Assembly: GCF_015627175.1 (NCBI RefSeq)
Contig: NZ_VTDQ01000011.1
Span: forward strand, 16,574-80,573
Direction of reading: 5' to 3'
DNA: 64,000 nucleotides
Source: Acinetobacter pollinis
Lineage (GTDB): Bacteria > Pseudomonadota > Gammaproteobacteria > Pseudomonadales > Moraxellaceae
The notes beneath the pieces were generated by a model. That model had not been told where the DNA came from, made no database searches, and saw only the letters and a list, made by a program, of their open reading frames with translations. The translations under genes were made by a program, and so were the position numbers. The first letter of the stretch is position 1. Each line of letters starts with the position of its first letter. Positions 44,821-54,149 of the stretch are shown one piece after another.

Positions 44821-45441
44821 ATGTTGTGGGGAATCTGGGGGCAAGGACTTGTTATGGGGGCAGGTTTAATTATTGCAGTAGGAGCACAAAATGCGCATGT
44901 ATTACGCATTGGTTTACAGCAACAACATGTACTCATTACAGTACTCATTTGTATTTTATGCGATGCACTTGCAATTTCAGTAGGTGTGGCAGGCGTGGGA
45001 AACTTTATTCAAAGTAATGAAATTTTAATGAATATTGCACGTTGGGGCGGTGCTTTATTTTTATTAAGCTATGGATTTTTAGCATTGAAACGAGCACTCT
45101 TTGCCAAAGAGGGATTATATGTTGCTCAGCAAAATAAAACACTAACAAGAATGACGGCAGTTCAACTTGTTCTGGCAGTTTCTGTACTAAATCCACATTT
45201 ATATTTAGATACAATGGTACTCTTAGGAGCAGTTGGAAGTCAGCACGATGCCAGTAATGCAAAAATTGCCTTTACTGTAGGGGCTATTTCAGCATCGATT
45301 ATATGGTTTACTTTGTTAGGTTGGGGGGCGAAAAAAGTTGCACCATGGCTACAAAAACCAATGGCATGGCGTTTTATAGATGGCTTTGTCGCTATAATGA
45401 TGTTTACAATTGCATCTATACTTATATTTAAACCTTTATAA
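44821..45441 (+). CDS. argO: LysE/ArgO-family basic amino acid exporter
   Basis: A 206-residue inner-membrane exporter with six hydrophobic helices. Signatures are GLIIAVGAQNAHVLRIGLQ (about 17-35) and VLNPHLYLDTMVLLGAVG (about 122-139), as in ArgO and LysE. It exports arginine and/or lysine. GAGGAGTC precedes the ATG. It may continue into the DUF1543 and YheO-like genes, which follow at 13 and 3 bp. Confidence 0.9.
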   Translation: MLWGIWGQGLVMGAGLIIAVGAQNAHVLRIGLQQQHVLITVLICILCDALAISVGVAGVGNFIQSNEILMNIARWGGALFLLSYGFLALKRALFAKEGLYVAQQNKTLTRMTAVQLVLAVSVLNPHLYLDTMVLLGAVGSQHDASNAKIAFTVGAISASIIWFTLLGWGAKKVAPWLQKPMAWRFIDGFVAIMMFTIASILIFKPL

Positions 45442-45454
45442 ATAGGAAATACCG

Positions 45455-45970
45455 ATGTCGCAGGAAACTCTATATATTGTTTTATTGGGTGGAAAACATG
45501 AAAAAGCAAATATAGAGGTTCATGATATCAGACCGATCATTTGTGCAAACTTGGAAGATGTATACTCCAAATTAAAGCAACAATGGTTTGGTCTCCAAAA
45601 GGGATTACATATTGATGGATGGATGAAAATTCAGGGTGTTCATTATCATGATCAATCTTATAAGCTTGTGATTTCAGATCAACCACAATCTTCGGCATTA
45701 AAACTATACCTTATTAATTTAGGTGCTTATGTTCCTCAAGAGTTTGGAGAGGTGCATAAGTACCTAGTCGTTGCGGGTAAAAGTACAGCAGATGCAAAGC
45801 AACAAGGCAAACAGGCAATAGAAAAGCATTGGTTTAAACCACATACAGATGCGGTTGTCGATGTCGATGCATGTATTGAACTTAATTTAATTGATCAACA
45901 ATATATCCATCTTATAGAGGGTTCATTTGAGCCAAACAGCTTTGAAAATGACTATATTGTGATTGGGTAA
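45455..45970 (+). CDS. DUF1543 domain protein
   Basis: A 171-residue soluble protein containing two tandem copies of a short repeat. The first starts LGGKHEKANIEVHDIRPIIC (about 11-30) and the second lies around HKYLVVAGKSTADAKQQGK (about 108-126), as in DUF1543. The function is unknown. It sits 13 bp after argO and 3 bp before the YheO-like regulator. Confidence 0.85.
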   Translation: MSQETLYIVLLGGKHEKANIEVHDIRPIICANLEDVYSKLKQQWFGLQKGLHIDGWMKIQGVHYHDQSYKLVISDQPQSSALKLYLINLGAYVPQEFGEVHKYLVVAGKSTADAKQQGKQAIEKHWFKPHTDAVVDVDACIELNLIDQQYIHLIEGSFEPNSFENDYIVIG

Positions 45971-45973
45971 TTT

Positions 45974-46600
45974 ATGTCAGATAGTCAGTTAGATGAACAA
46001 CATCTTTTAGCGCAGTTAGACATTATTGCAGATGGTTTAAGCCAAACTCTAAAACCGTTTTGTGAGGTGGTTGTTCATCACTTAAATGGTGATCAACAAG
46101 GTATACATCGGATTTACAATAATTTATCTAGCCGAATAGAAGGTGACCCTGTAACAACATTGGGCGAAGCACGTATTTCAGATGATAATTATCCGAGTAT
46201 TATTGCCAATTATGCAAATACACTACCCGACGGAAAACCACTAAAAAGTACCTCTATTGGAATTAAAAATAAACAAGGTGAGTATATTGCAGCTTTATGT
46301 TTGAATGTAGATATCTCTGCATTCTCTACAGTGCAACATATGCTTGCCCAATTTACAGCAGTTGGTGATTTACAGCCTAAGGAAAAATTACAACCTTTTA
46401 ATCAGGACGATTTGATTGAGTATATGAATCAATTCTCTGCAGCCAAAGGAATTTCCGTAAGAGGTTTAAGTAGTCAAGAAAGAAAGCAATTAATGTCTGA
46501 ATTAAAAGAACAAGGATTTTTAGAAATTCGTCGCTCAATTGACTTAATTGCTAAGCATCTTGGTGTTTCACGACCAACGATTTATGCTTATCTAAAATAA
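45974..46600 (+). CDS. YheO/DauR-like PAS-HTH regulator
   Basis: A 208-residue regulator. An N-terminal YheO-like PAS domain (about 15-125; EVVVHHLNG, STSIGIKNKQGEYIAALCLNVD) is followed by a C-terminal HTH (RRSIDLIAKHLGVSRPTIYAYLK, 186-208). Relatives include DauR, which controls D-amino-acid catabolism. It precedes a PLP ammonia-lyase by 100 bp on the same strand and probably controls it. Confidence 0.83.
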   Translation: MSDSQLDEQHLLAQLDIIADGLSQTLKPFCEVVVHHLNGDQQGIHRIYNNLSSRIEGDPVTTLGEARISDDNYPSIIANYANTLPDGKPLKSTSIGIKNKQGEYIAALCLNVDISAFSTVQHMLAQFTAVGDLQPKEKLQPFNQDDLIEYMNQFSAAKGISVRGLSSQERKQLMSELKEQGFLEIRRSIDLIAKHLGVSRPTIYAYLK

Positions 46601-46700
46601 AACATACTTTAAGTTCTAGTACCATCTTCTAAAAATTAACTTTACAAAATGTCATTTATTTAATATTTTGTAAATATATCGATGGGATAGAAATATAAAT

Positions 46701-47672
46701 ATGAGTACAATTCAATATAATGATGTAGTTCAAGCACATGAGAAAATTAATGCGCATATTAGAAGAACAGAGATACATACATCTAAAACTTTAAATAAAT
46801 TATTGGATGCAGAAGTTTATTTTAAATGTGAGAATTTCCAAAAAACAGGCGCATTTAAATTGAGAGGTGCATTGAACGCATTATTAAATTTTAATGTTCT
46901 ACAACGACAAAAAGGTGTGTTGGCATTTTCATCGGGTAATCATGCACAAGGTATTGCTTATGCAGCAAAAATTTTGAATATTCCAGCAAAAATTCTCATG
47001 CCAAAAGATGCGCCTAAGTCTAAAGTACAAGCAACACAAGGTTATGGTGCAGAGGTTATTTTTTATGACCGCTATACAGAAAATAGAGAAGAGATTGGTA
47101 AGCGGTTGGCATTGGAACATGAAATGACGTTAATACCATCTTACAACCATCCAGATATTATTGCAGGGCAAGGAACAGCAGCTAAGGAACTTATAGAAGA
47201 TATAGGCCAGCTTGATGCTATTTTTGTTGGACTCGGTGGTGGGGGAATGTTATCAGGTACGCTACTTACAGCACATGCATTACTGCCCGATTGTAAGGTT
47301 TATGGTGTAGAGCCAGAAGCAGGGAATGATGGCGAGCGTTCTTTGCAGGCAGGTCATATTATTCAAATCGATACGCCTCAAACCATTGCAGATGGTGCAC
47401 AAGTTACCAGTTTAGGGCATTTTACATTTCCAATTATTCAAAAATATGTCACAGATATTCAAACGGTAAGTGACTTAGAGCTACAGCAAGCGATGACATT
47501 CTTTGCCCAAAGAATGAAAATGATTGTTGAACCCACAGGTTGTTTGGGCTTGGCAGGACTTATGAAATATCGTTCATTATGTAAAGGTAAGCGAGTTGGA
47601 GTGATTATTACGGGTGGAAATATTGATTTGGAGCGATATGCAAGATTGATTTCTAAAGGTGAGTTTATATAA
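46701..47672 (+). CDS. PLP-dependent threo-3-hydroxyaspartate ammonia-lyase / serine racemase family
   Basis: A 323-residue fold-II PLP enzyme. The Schiff-base Lys is in TGAFKLRGA (about 53-61); SSGNHAQGIAYAA (about 76-88), the phosphate loop GLGGGGM (about 180-186) and C-terminal VIITGGNIDL fit the family. Length and these blocks fit threo-3-hydroxyaspartate dehydratase or serine/threonine dehydratase rather than biosynthetic IlvA, as there is no regulatory domain. The products would be oxaloacetate or 2-oxo acids plus ammonia. The exact substrate is inferred from subgroup and regulator. Confidence 0.85.
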   Translation: MSTIQYNDVVQAHEKINAHIRRTEIHTSKTLNKLLDAEVYFKCENFQKTGAFKLRGALNALLNFNVLQRQKGVLAFSSGNHAQGIAYAAKILNIPAKILMPKDAPKSKVQATQGYGAEVIFYDRYTENREEIGKRLALEHEMTLIPSYNHPDIIAGQGTAAKELIEDIGQLDAIFVGLGGGGMLSGTLLTAHALLPDCKVYGVEPEAGNDGERSLQAGHIIQIDTPQTIADGAQVTSLGHFTFPIIQKYVTDIQTVSDLELQQAMTFFAQRMKMIVEPTGCLGLAGLMKYRSLCKGKRVGVIITGGNIDLERYARLISKGEFI

Positions 47673-47681
47673 AGCCTGCTC

Positions 47682-48098
47682 TTAAATAAGAACGTTCACC
47701 AAGCAAATGAAAGCTTGTAAAATAAACAGAATAAACTGTTGTTTAATCAGTCTAAAGGTGGCTAAACAGCGAGCTTCCCAGTCTCTATTTATTTTTCTTT
47801 GATTGCTTAACTGAAGTAATAATAGACTATTATCTAATGCTTTTGCTTGCTCAGGTAGGCTTTCATGAGGTTGCTCTGCAAGATAGTCGAAAAGCTGTTT
47901 ATCTATAGATAAACGTAATGAGTAATATTTAATAATGATTGCTAAAATAGCGTTTAATATTAAGCAGATTGAAGATATATATGATAGTGATTGGAAAAAA
48001 TTTAAAGTTAAAAATATAAGCAATAAGATGCTCGAACTTACATCTATAGTTTTATAGTAAGAAAGAGATGCACGAGTCAGATGAATAATATTAATCAT
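47682..48098 (-). CDS. Small membrane protein at the end of the ynb-like operon
   Basis: A 138-residue protein with two or three hydrophobic segments (about 22-60 and 118-138) and a soluble middle. No recognised family. Its start overlaps the ynbD-like stop by 8 bp, so it is translated from the same transcript and is probably part of the same lipid-linked function. Confidence 0.65.
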   Translation of the reverse strand: MINIIHLTRASLSYYKTIDVSSSILLLIFLTLNFFQSLSYISSICLILNAILAIIIKYYSLRLSIDKQLFDYLAEQPHESLPEQAKALDNSLLLLQLSNQRKINRDWEARCLATFRLIKQQFILFILQAFICLVNVLI

Positions 48099-49449
48099 GA
48101 TTTCTCAAATTTAATAATGTTTCTAACTGTTGAATTTGATGATCTTTAATAACTACAAAAGGGCGAGATTTCTGAATGAGATCTATCGCTTCTTGAACGC
48201 TTTGAACATGATGATAATAAATGAGCCAAGCTGCTAAAATACATGCACTACGCGAATAACCTAAAGCACAACTGATAAGAATTTTGGGATGTTCTTGTGG
48301 CAATATTTGAGTCATATATTGTAGCTGTTTCGCTCCTTGTTCTAATTGCCTTAAAGTTGGTGTTGTTAGATCTAGAATAGGCGTAAATAGATATGTACAG
48401 CCTCTTGGTACAAAAACGGGAAGCTCTGCGCAAGTATCGATTAAACCATTGAATTTTTTTAGTGTATGACATGTACTTATTCTGCCTAGGTATATTTCAA
48501 AATGTCGGGTAGTACGTAGAGAATCTAAACATATAAGTGATGCGTTTGGATGCTTCCGTGTCCACACTCTAGAGTTTAACCAAGCAAAAATTAAATATGG
48601 ACCGAGTAGAATGATTGTTTCTATGGAGAGTCGACCATTTTTATGTTTTTGAAATGCATGTACGTCTAGGAATGCATAAATACAAGAAACCATAAACAAA
48701 CTGAAAGCTGGCCATAACAGCCATAGACCATATGGTTTAAAGTAAAGACTTAATGTGCATAAGATAATGCTACCTAAAGCATAGTAAGTTGAATTTTTTT
48801 TTCGTTGTTTATTTTGATCAAAGTGAAATTGAGCGAGCGGACTTGGCTTATGAGTGGGCCACATCCATATACAAAGAGCAGCAACCAATATACCTGTAGG
48901 AATATCAATAAAATGATGTTGCCATGTTGTAAGAACAGATATGCCAATTAAACAAGACCATACGTGTACAAACCAGTGCAAAATCCCTCTTGTTCTTTGA
49001 GCATAAAACACCCATAAAATAATGAGTAAAACAATATGTAATGAAGGAGCCTGATTAAATGGCCGATCAAAACCCATTAAAGTATTAAACATTAAACCAA
49101 ACACGCCATCAATTTGAGGGCGTTGTAAACTAAATTGAAGTGGAAAAACTAAAAAGAATGTAATGCATATGACCTGTGCTGTAAGTAAGCGTTTTACATG
49201 TGTATATAGAACGCGTTTATTTTTACACATGAGTATAGACAATGCATAAAATAGATCGATTGACCAATAAGGAATAATTGTCCAAGGAAGAAGAGGAATA
49301 TACTTTTCCCAGTCGAACATGATTTCTGGTACTACAGTATGTGTACCAGCATACCAGTTTGCAAAACCATAGGTACTAAAAAAAATAATGCCCAAGATTG
49401 CTAAAGTCATCACTTTATATAGATTGAACTGAATAGATTGTCGAGTCAT
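48091..49449 (-). CDS. ynbD: PAP2 phosphatase fused to dual-specificity phosphatase (YnbD-like)
   Basis: A 452-residue protein. The N-terminal membrane part (about 15-275) has a PAP2 core: APSLHIVLL and WQHHFIDIPTG supply the conserved His residues. The C-terminal cytosolic domain (about 300-452) is a cysteine phosphatase with CALGYSRS, the C-x5-R loop. E. coli YnbD has the same fusion. Likely roles are removal of phosphate from a lipid head group or lipid carrier. It begins one base after the upstream ynbC-like stop. Confidence 0.82.
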   Translation of the reverse strand: MTRQSIQFNLYKVMTLAILGIIFFSTYGFANWYAGTHTVVPEIMFDWEKYIPLLPWTIIPYWSIDLFYALSILMCKNKRVLYTHVKRLLTAQVICITFFLVFPLQFSLQRPQIDGVFGLMFNTLMGFDRPFNQAPSLHIVLLIILWVFYAQRTRGILHWFVHVWSCLIGISVLTTWQHHFIDIPTGILVAALCIWMWPTHKPSPLAQFHFDQNKQRKKNSTYYALGSIILCTLSLYFKPYGLWLLWPAFSLFMVSCIYAFLDVHAFQKHKNGRLSIETIILLGPYLIFAWLNSRVWTRKHPNASLICLDSLRTTRHFEIYLGRISTCHTLKKFNGLIDTCAELPVFVPRGCTYLFTPILDLTTPTLRQLEQGAKQLQYMTQILPQEHPKILISCALGYSRSACILAAWLIYYHHVQSVQEAIDLIQKSRPFVVIKDHQIQQLETLLNLRNHD

Positions 49450-49450
49450 A

Positions 49451-51202
49451 CTATTTCTTCACTGCCAAACTCACAGTGAAAATACCAAATTCATCAATGA
49501 GCTGATCTACTTTCAGAAATCCTGCTGACTCAACCAGTTGATCCATTTCAGCCTGAGTACGTAAGCGCATTACCCAAGCATGACCTTCACGATGACTTGT
49601 TAAAGCACGTGCAATAAATTCTTGTTGAGGGTGCCAAATTTGTCCTGTATAGATGAGATAACCACCTTGAGCAATTGTTTCAGATAGCCCATTTAATGAA
49701 GTACTAATGAGTGTATTGTCACTAAACAATTCGTAAAGGCCAGAAACAATAGCAATGGTCGTATTCTGTGGAATTTTGGCTAGGCTTTCTTTTGAAAAGG
49801 CATCACCTTGTTGAAACTCAACAATATCCTCTAATTGTTTATCATGAATAAGTTTCTGACCGTGTTCTACATTGACTTGACGATAGTCTCTTAATAAAAC
49901 ATGGTGTGGACGATATTGCAGTTCATCAATTGCTTCTAAAACATATCTTCCATGACCCGCAGCAATATCTACAATATTTACTTGATGATTTTTTTGTTTC
50001 AGTTGAGTGATGGCTTTTTGTAAGAGTTGCTCTAAATGTGTTTTACGTACACGTATTCCTTTCCAACCAATGGCATTGAGGTATTGTCTATCTATGATAC
50101 GACCCAACCAATGATGACTATCGGCCTGATTACGATAGACATAATCTAAAGTACTTCCAGAGTCAAAACCTGTATCTTGGCCGAGCTTCAAGCCTTGAGA
50201 AAGGTAACTTCCTAAACGTAAATTATATTTTGTAAAAGACCAGTAAAAATGGCTAAGAGATTTTTTGGGGAGTGGAGTATTGTATTGTTCAGCTATTGCA
50301 CAGCTCTGACCAATTTGATGTGCTTGACGTAAGTTGAGGAGTTGTAAGGAACTAGCAAAGCATTGAGAAATAAATCTACGAATTTTTTGGACGGCAATAT
50401 CTCTATCTTTTTCTCCTAATGTATCGTGATAAAAACCCTCTAATACATGTAGCTCTTTGCAAGGATGCGTTAAATTTTTAAAAAACTCAATTTGAGGTTT
50501 GCTGTGAACGACATAGTCTGAGCCAGAAATTAAAACTTGCGTAGGTACATGAATGGCATGTGCATCTTTAACAATACGTTTTGCAGTATTATGTAAACCT
50601 AAAAGCATATTTACAGAAATTGCTTTAGCGATTGATGGATCTTGCTCATAGCTCTTAGCACGATCGATATCGTGAGTAAGTAATCCTGCTTTTACATAGC
50701 TATTAATAAAGAAATTGCCCTTTACTGATTTTAAAACGCGTAAACCTGTACGAGCAAATGGGACATAAAGTTTAATTTTGAAAGCCGGTGAAACCAGACA
50801 AAGTGCTCTAATATTCGGTGCATAATCATGAACCCACGTTGATGCGAGTACAGCACCTACACTTTGTGCAACAATCGCTATATTTTCAGGTTGAATTCCA
50901 TATTCTTTTTCGATATGACTTACAAAACTCTGAATATCTTTTACACTACAAGAAAAACTTGGGCTATCACCGCGTAAACCAGGAGACTGACCATGACCAC
51001 GTGCATCCCAAGCAAAAAAATCGTATTCGGGTAGGTCTAATTCATTCACTAAATGTGCCATTCTTCCAGAGTGTTCATGACCACGATGAAATAATAAAAT
51101 AGCTTTTTTATTTAAATTTGCTGGTGTGAGCGCAGACCAATGTTGGTAAAATAGTTGTGTATCATCGTGACTACTAAAAAAGTGTTTCGAAATAGTACGC
51201 AT
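49451..51202 (-). CDS. ynbC: Alpha/beta hydrolase fused to SAM methyltransferase (YnbC-like)
   Basis: A 583-residue bifunctional protein. The N-terminal lysophospholipase-like hydrolase (about 5-290) has DARGHGQSPG and the nucleophile Ser in VAQSVGAVLAS. The C-terminal class-I methyltransferase (about 310-583) has the SAM motif VDIAAGHGRYVLEA. This fusion and its position between YnbA- and YnbD-like genes match E. coli ynbC. The start is ATG 51202, one base after the ynbA stop with AAGGA before it; longer frames would overlap ynbA. Confidence 0.82.
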   Translation of the reverse strand: MRTISKHFFSSHDDTQLFYQHWSALTPANLNKKAILLFHRGHEHSGRMAHLVNELDLPEYDFFAWDARGHGQSPGLRGDSPSFSCSVKDIQSFVSHIEKEYGIQPENIAIVAQSVGAVLASTWVHDYAPNIRALCLVSPAFKIKLYVPFARTGLRVLKSVKGNFFINSYVKAGLLTHDIDRAKSYEQDPSIAKAISVNMLLGLHNTAKRIVKDAHAIHVPTQVLISGSDYVVHSKPQIEFFKNLTHPCKELHVLEGFYHDTLGEKDRDIAVQKIRRFISQCFASSLQLLNLRQAHQIGQSCAIAEQYNTPLPKKSLSHFYWSFTKYNLRLGSYLSQGLKLGQDTGFDSGSTLDYVYRNQADSHHWLGRIIDRQYLNAIGWKGIRVRKTHLEQLLQKAITQLKQKNHQVNIVDIAAGHGRYVLEAIDELQYRPHHVLLRDYRQVNVEHGQKLIHDKQLEDIVEFQQGDAFSKESLAKIPQNTTIAIVSGLYELFSDNTLISTSLNGLSETIAQGGYLIYTGQIWHPQQEFIARALTSHREGHAWVMRLRTQAEMDQLVESAGFLKVDQLIDEFGIFTVSLAVKK

Positions 51203-51203
51203 A

Positions 51204-51872
51204 TTATACATCCTTACTTTTTTCATTAGAGTAAGTGGTTTGCTGTATTCCACGACGAACTCTGTTGTAAATCGTCATCATTAATAATGCTATACAACAA
51301 CCTAAAAGAATATTTGGAAAATAAAGTGATAGCTGGTTATAAATATGAGACGTGTTAAAACATGGTGATAATCCTATATATAGGCCTAACCCACCAAATA
51401 CGGCTGCACGATCACTTTTACCCATAGGTCCATCATAACGACGTTCGGCACTTACCAAAGGACCCAGAATACCTGCATACTCACTTAAAACTGATAAAAA
51501 AATAACCAAAAGTAGTAAAGAGGAATTGACGGAGATTAATCCTATAAAACATAAATATAGGCTTGTATCTGAGATTACATCACATAATTCATTTAAATAA
51601 GCACCAAGATAACTTTGTTGTCCAAACTCTTTAGCAAGCATGCCGTCTATTGCATTCAATGCCATGCGTATAAACATCCAAATAGGAATAATGAGAAACG
51701 TACTGTATATTTGGTATGTTGTGCTTATGGCAATAATAAGTGAAATAAAAACTGAAATTACAGCAGTGCCTAGCGTTACCTGATTTGCAGTAACACCTAA
51801 AGCATGTAATCGAACAACACTTGGTCGAAGAATATTTTGAAATCTAGACTTTAATTCATAAATAGATGACAT
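51204..51872 (-). CDS. ynbA: CDP-alcohol phosphatidyltransferase (YnbA-like)
   Basis: A 222-residue membrane enzyme. The CDP-alcohol motif appears as NAIDGMLAKEFGQQ then GAYLNELCDVISD. Relative to the canonical D-x2-DG-x2-AR-x8-G-x3-D-x3-D, two Asp positions are Asn and Arg is Lys. The two Asn appear typical of YnbA as I recall it. It should transfer a phosphatidyl group from CDP-diacylglycerol to an unknown alcohol. It is the first gene of the operon. Confidence 0.84.
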   Translation of the reverse strand: MSSIYELKSRFQNILRPSVVRLHALGVTANQVTLGTAVISVFISLIIAISTTYQIYSTFLIIPIWMFIRMALNAIDGMLAKEFGQQSYLGAYLNELCDVISDTSLYLCFIGLISVNSSLLLLVIFLSVLSEYAGILGPLVSAERRYDGPMGKSDRAAVFGGLGLYIGLSPCFNTSHIYNQLSLYFPNILLGCCIALLMMTIYNRVRRGIQQTTYSNEKSKDV

Positions 51873-52186
51873 ATTTATTTCACTTCTTATTTCTAAAAAG
51901 TGACCCCTATACTATAAAAAATATGTATCAATCAGATAAATCTAAGATTTAAGTCGAGTTTACTTTCGTCATTTGGTTTTATAATTATTTTTGTAAAAAC
52001 TGAAATCTTAAAAAAACTCTAAATCTGCAGATGTGATACATCATTAAAAGCAACTGAGTGAATGAAATTTGATTTACATGGAATCAGTTGAGAGAAAATT
52101 AAGCATAGATTACCTGAAATGTATTACATTTCAAATTTTATTTAAATAAATATAATTATTTCACACTTAAAGTCTTAAATAAATAA
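51873..52186. other. Intergenic region upstream of ynbA with a long palindrome
   Basis: About 310 bp without a gene. It contains a 19-bp perfect palindrome (listed separately), a smaller GATGT/ACATC dyad at 52030-52042, and a CAACTGA/TCAGTTG pair at 52051-52057 and 52084-52090. Confidence 0.5.
52115..52133. promoter_or_regulatory. 19-bp perfect palindrome upstream of ynbA
   Basis: TGAAATGTATTACATTTCA is symmetrical around a single T. It lies about 245 bp before the ynbA start and 55 bp past the glmS terminator. It has the form of a homodimeric-repressor operator; the regulator is unknown. Confidence 0.5.
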
Positions 52187-52219
52187 AAGCCACATAAGAT
52201 TGAGAGTCTTATGTGGCTT
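52187..52219 (-). terminator. glmS terminator
   Basis: A 13-bp perfect stem (52187-52199 with 52207-52219) around TTGAGAG. On the minus strand the stem is followed by TTATTTATTT. Confidence 0.88.
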
Positions 52220-52279
52220 CTTATATAAATACGTTTATTCAAAAGGAGCTATATCAAAACAAATATAACTCAAAACGTA

Positions 52280-54124
52280 TTATTCAACCGTTACAGATTT
52301 CGCCAAATTACGTGGTTGGTCTACATCGGTACCACGTAATACAGCAACGTGGTATGACAGAAGCTGTACAGGAATACTATAAATAATTGGTGCTAACCAA
52401 GGGTTAACTGTTGGAATATCAACAACGTGTTGACGTTCTTTATTCGCAATACCGCTGTGCTCATCTGCAAAAACAAAAAGCTCGCCACCACGTGCTTGCA
52501 CTTCTTCCATATTCGATTTTAGCTTATCTAACATGTCATCTTTAGGCGCTAAAATAACAACGGGCATCTCATTATCTACGAGTGCTAGAGGTCCGTGCTT
52601 TAACTCACCTGCAGCATAGCCTTCAGCATGAATATACGAAATTTCTTTGAGCTTAAGTGCGCCTTCAAGTGCGATAGGGTAGTTTGTTCCACGACCTAAG
52701 AATAAGCAGTGTTGTTTTTCAACAAATAGTTCCGAAAGACGTAGAATTTCTGCATTGCGTTGCAATGTATCTAAAATAACTTTTGGACAGTGCCATAAGC
52801 TTGCAACGATTTCAGTCAATTGTGATTCAGCTAAGCGCTTTTTCACTTGACCAATTTTAAGCAGTAACAACATGAGTGCAGAAAGTTGAGTTGTAAATGC
52901 TTTCGTCGAGGCAACACCAATTTCAGGGCCTGCTAAAGTTAATAAATGATGATCTGTTTCTCGTACCATAGATGAAGTTGGAACGTTACAAATCGCCATT
53001 GTTGAAATATTCAGCCCTTTATCTTTCGCACGCTTTTGAGTGTCGCGTAAAGCTGCCAATGTATCTGCTGTTTCACCTGATTGAGAAATACATACATACA
53101 ATGTACGGTCAATAATTACAGGTGAGCGATAACGGAATTCGCTTGCAATTTCAACCTGACACGGTAAATCAATCAGTTGTTCTGCCCAATATTTAGCAAT
53201 CATACCCGCATGGTAGCTTGTACCACAGGCAATAATTTGGATTTGCTCTATATTCTGAAAGCTAGTGACTGCATCACTTAAAAAGTCTTCACGAAGTGCA
53301 TTGTCATTAAGAGCTTGCGCAATCGTTTGCTGAATCGCTTCGGGTTGCTCATAAATTTCTTTGAGCATAAAGTGTTTATATTCACCTTTAGAAGCATGGC
53401 TGACTGTCGCATCTAACTCTTTAATTGGGCGTTCTATACGCTCTTGACCATGATTTTTAAATACTTCAACTTGAGTACGTGTGAGGTGCGCAATATCACC
53501 TTCTTCAAGGTAAATAAAACGATTTGTAATGGGTAACAATGCGAGTTGATCTGAACTAATAAAATGTTCACCAATCCCTACACCAATTACTAGAGGTGAG
53601 CCTTCACGGACTGCAATCAAATCTTCTGGATAATCTGCATGTACAATACCCAAAGCAAAAGCACCTTTTAGACGAGGCACAATACTTCGAACGGCATCGA
53701 GAAGTAATGGATGAGTTTTCATTGCTTCGGCAACAAGATGCGCGACTACCTCAGTATCTGTTTGAGAAACAAATACATAACCCAAACGTTCAAGCTCAGA
53801 TTTAATTTCTACATAGTTTTCAATAATACCATTATGAACAACGGCGACTTTACCCGAGATATGTGGGTGTGCATTTGTTTCAGTAGGTTTCCCGTGTGTC
53901 GCCCAACGCGTATGAGCAACTCCAATATGACCTGTAATCTTATGTTCTTTCGTTGCTTCTTCTAGGTTAATCACTTTACCTACGCGTCGTTCACGCAGAA
54001 TATTATTATCATTAATAAGTGCTAAACCTGCAGAATCGTACCCACGATACTCTAAGCGTTTTAAACCCTCGATAAGAATTTCACTAATATTTCGTTCTGC
54101 AATACCACCAACAATACCACACAT
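52280..54124 (-). CDS. glmS: Glutamine-fructose-6-phosphate aminotransferase
   Basis: Makes glucosamine-6-phosphate for peptidoglycan and LPS. The 614-residue protein has an N-terminal class-II glutaminase (nucleophilic Cys2 in MCGIVGGIAER; RWATHG and HNGIIENY) and two SIS isomerase domains (about 290-600; CGTSYHAG, SQSGETADT, EISYIHAEGYAAGELKHG), ending in KSVTVE. No glmS ribozyme is expected in this lineage and none was seen. It is 25 bp downstream of glmU, which supplies the next steps. Confidence 0.97.
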   Translation of the reverse strand: MCGIVGGIAERNISEILIEGLKRLEYRGYDSAGLALINDNNILRERRVGKVINLEEATKEHKITGHIGVAHTRWATHGKPTETNAHPHISGKVAVVHNGIIENYVEIKSELERLGYVFVSQTDTEVVAHLVAEAMKTHPLLLDAVRSIVPRLKGAFALGIVHADYPEDLIAVREGSPLVIGVGIGEHFISSDQLALLPITNRFIYLEEGDIAHLTRTQVEVFKNHGQERIERPIKELDATVSHASKGEYKHFMLKEIYEQPEAIQQTIAQALNDNALREDFLSDAVTSFQNIEQIQIIACGTSYHAGMIAKYWAEQLIDLPCQVEIASEFRYRSPVIIDRTLYVCISQSGETADTLAALRDTQKRAKDKGLNISTMAICNVPTSSMVRETDHHLLTLAGPEIGVASTKAFTTQLSALMLLLLKIGQVKKRLAESQLTEIVASLWHCPKVILDTLQRNAEILRLSELFVEKQHCLFLGRGTNYPIALEGALKLKEISYIHAEGYAAGELKHGPLALVDNEMPVVILAPKDDMLDKLKSNMEEVQARGGELFVFADEHSGIANKERQHVVDIPTVNPWLAPIIYSIPVQLLSYHVAVLRGTDVDQPRNLAKSVTVE

Positions 54125-54149
54125 ATTTTAAGCCTCTATTTCTGTTTTG

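Noticed and set aside
52187..52279. glmS ribozyme or GlmY/GlmZ-type RNA
   Set aside because: The only structure is a simple terminator hairpin downstream of glmS; nothing resembling the ribozyme lies upstream in the glmU gap of 25 bp.
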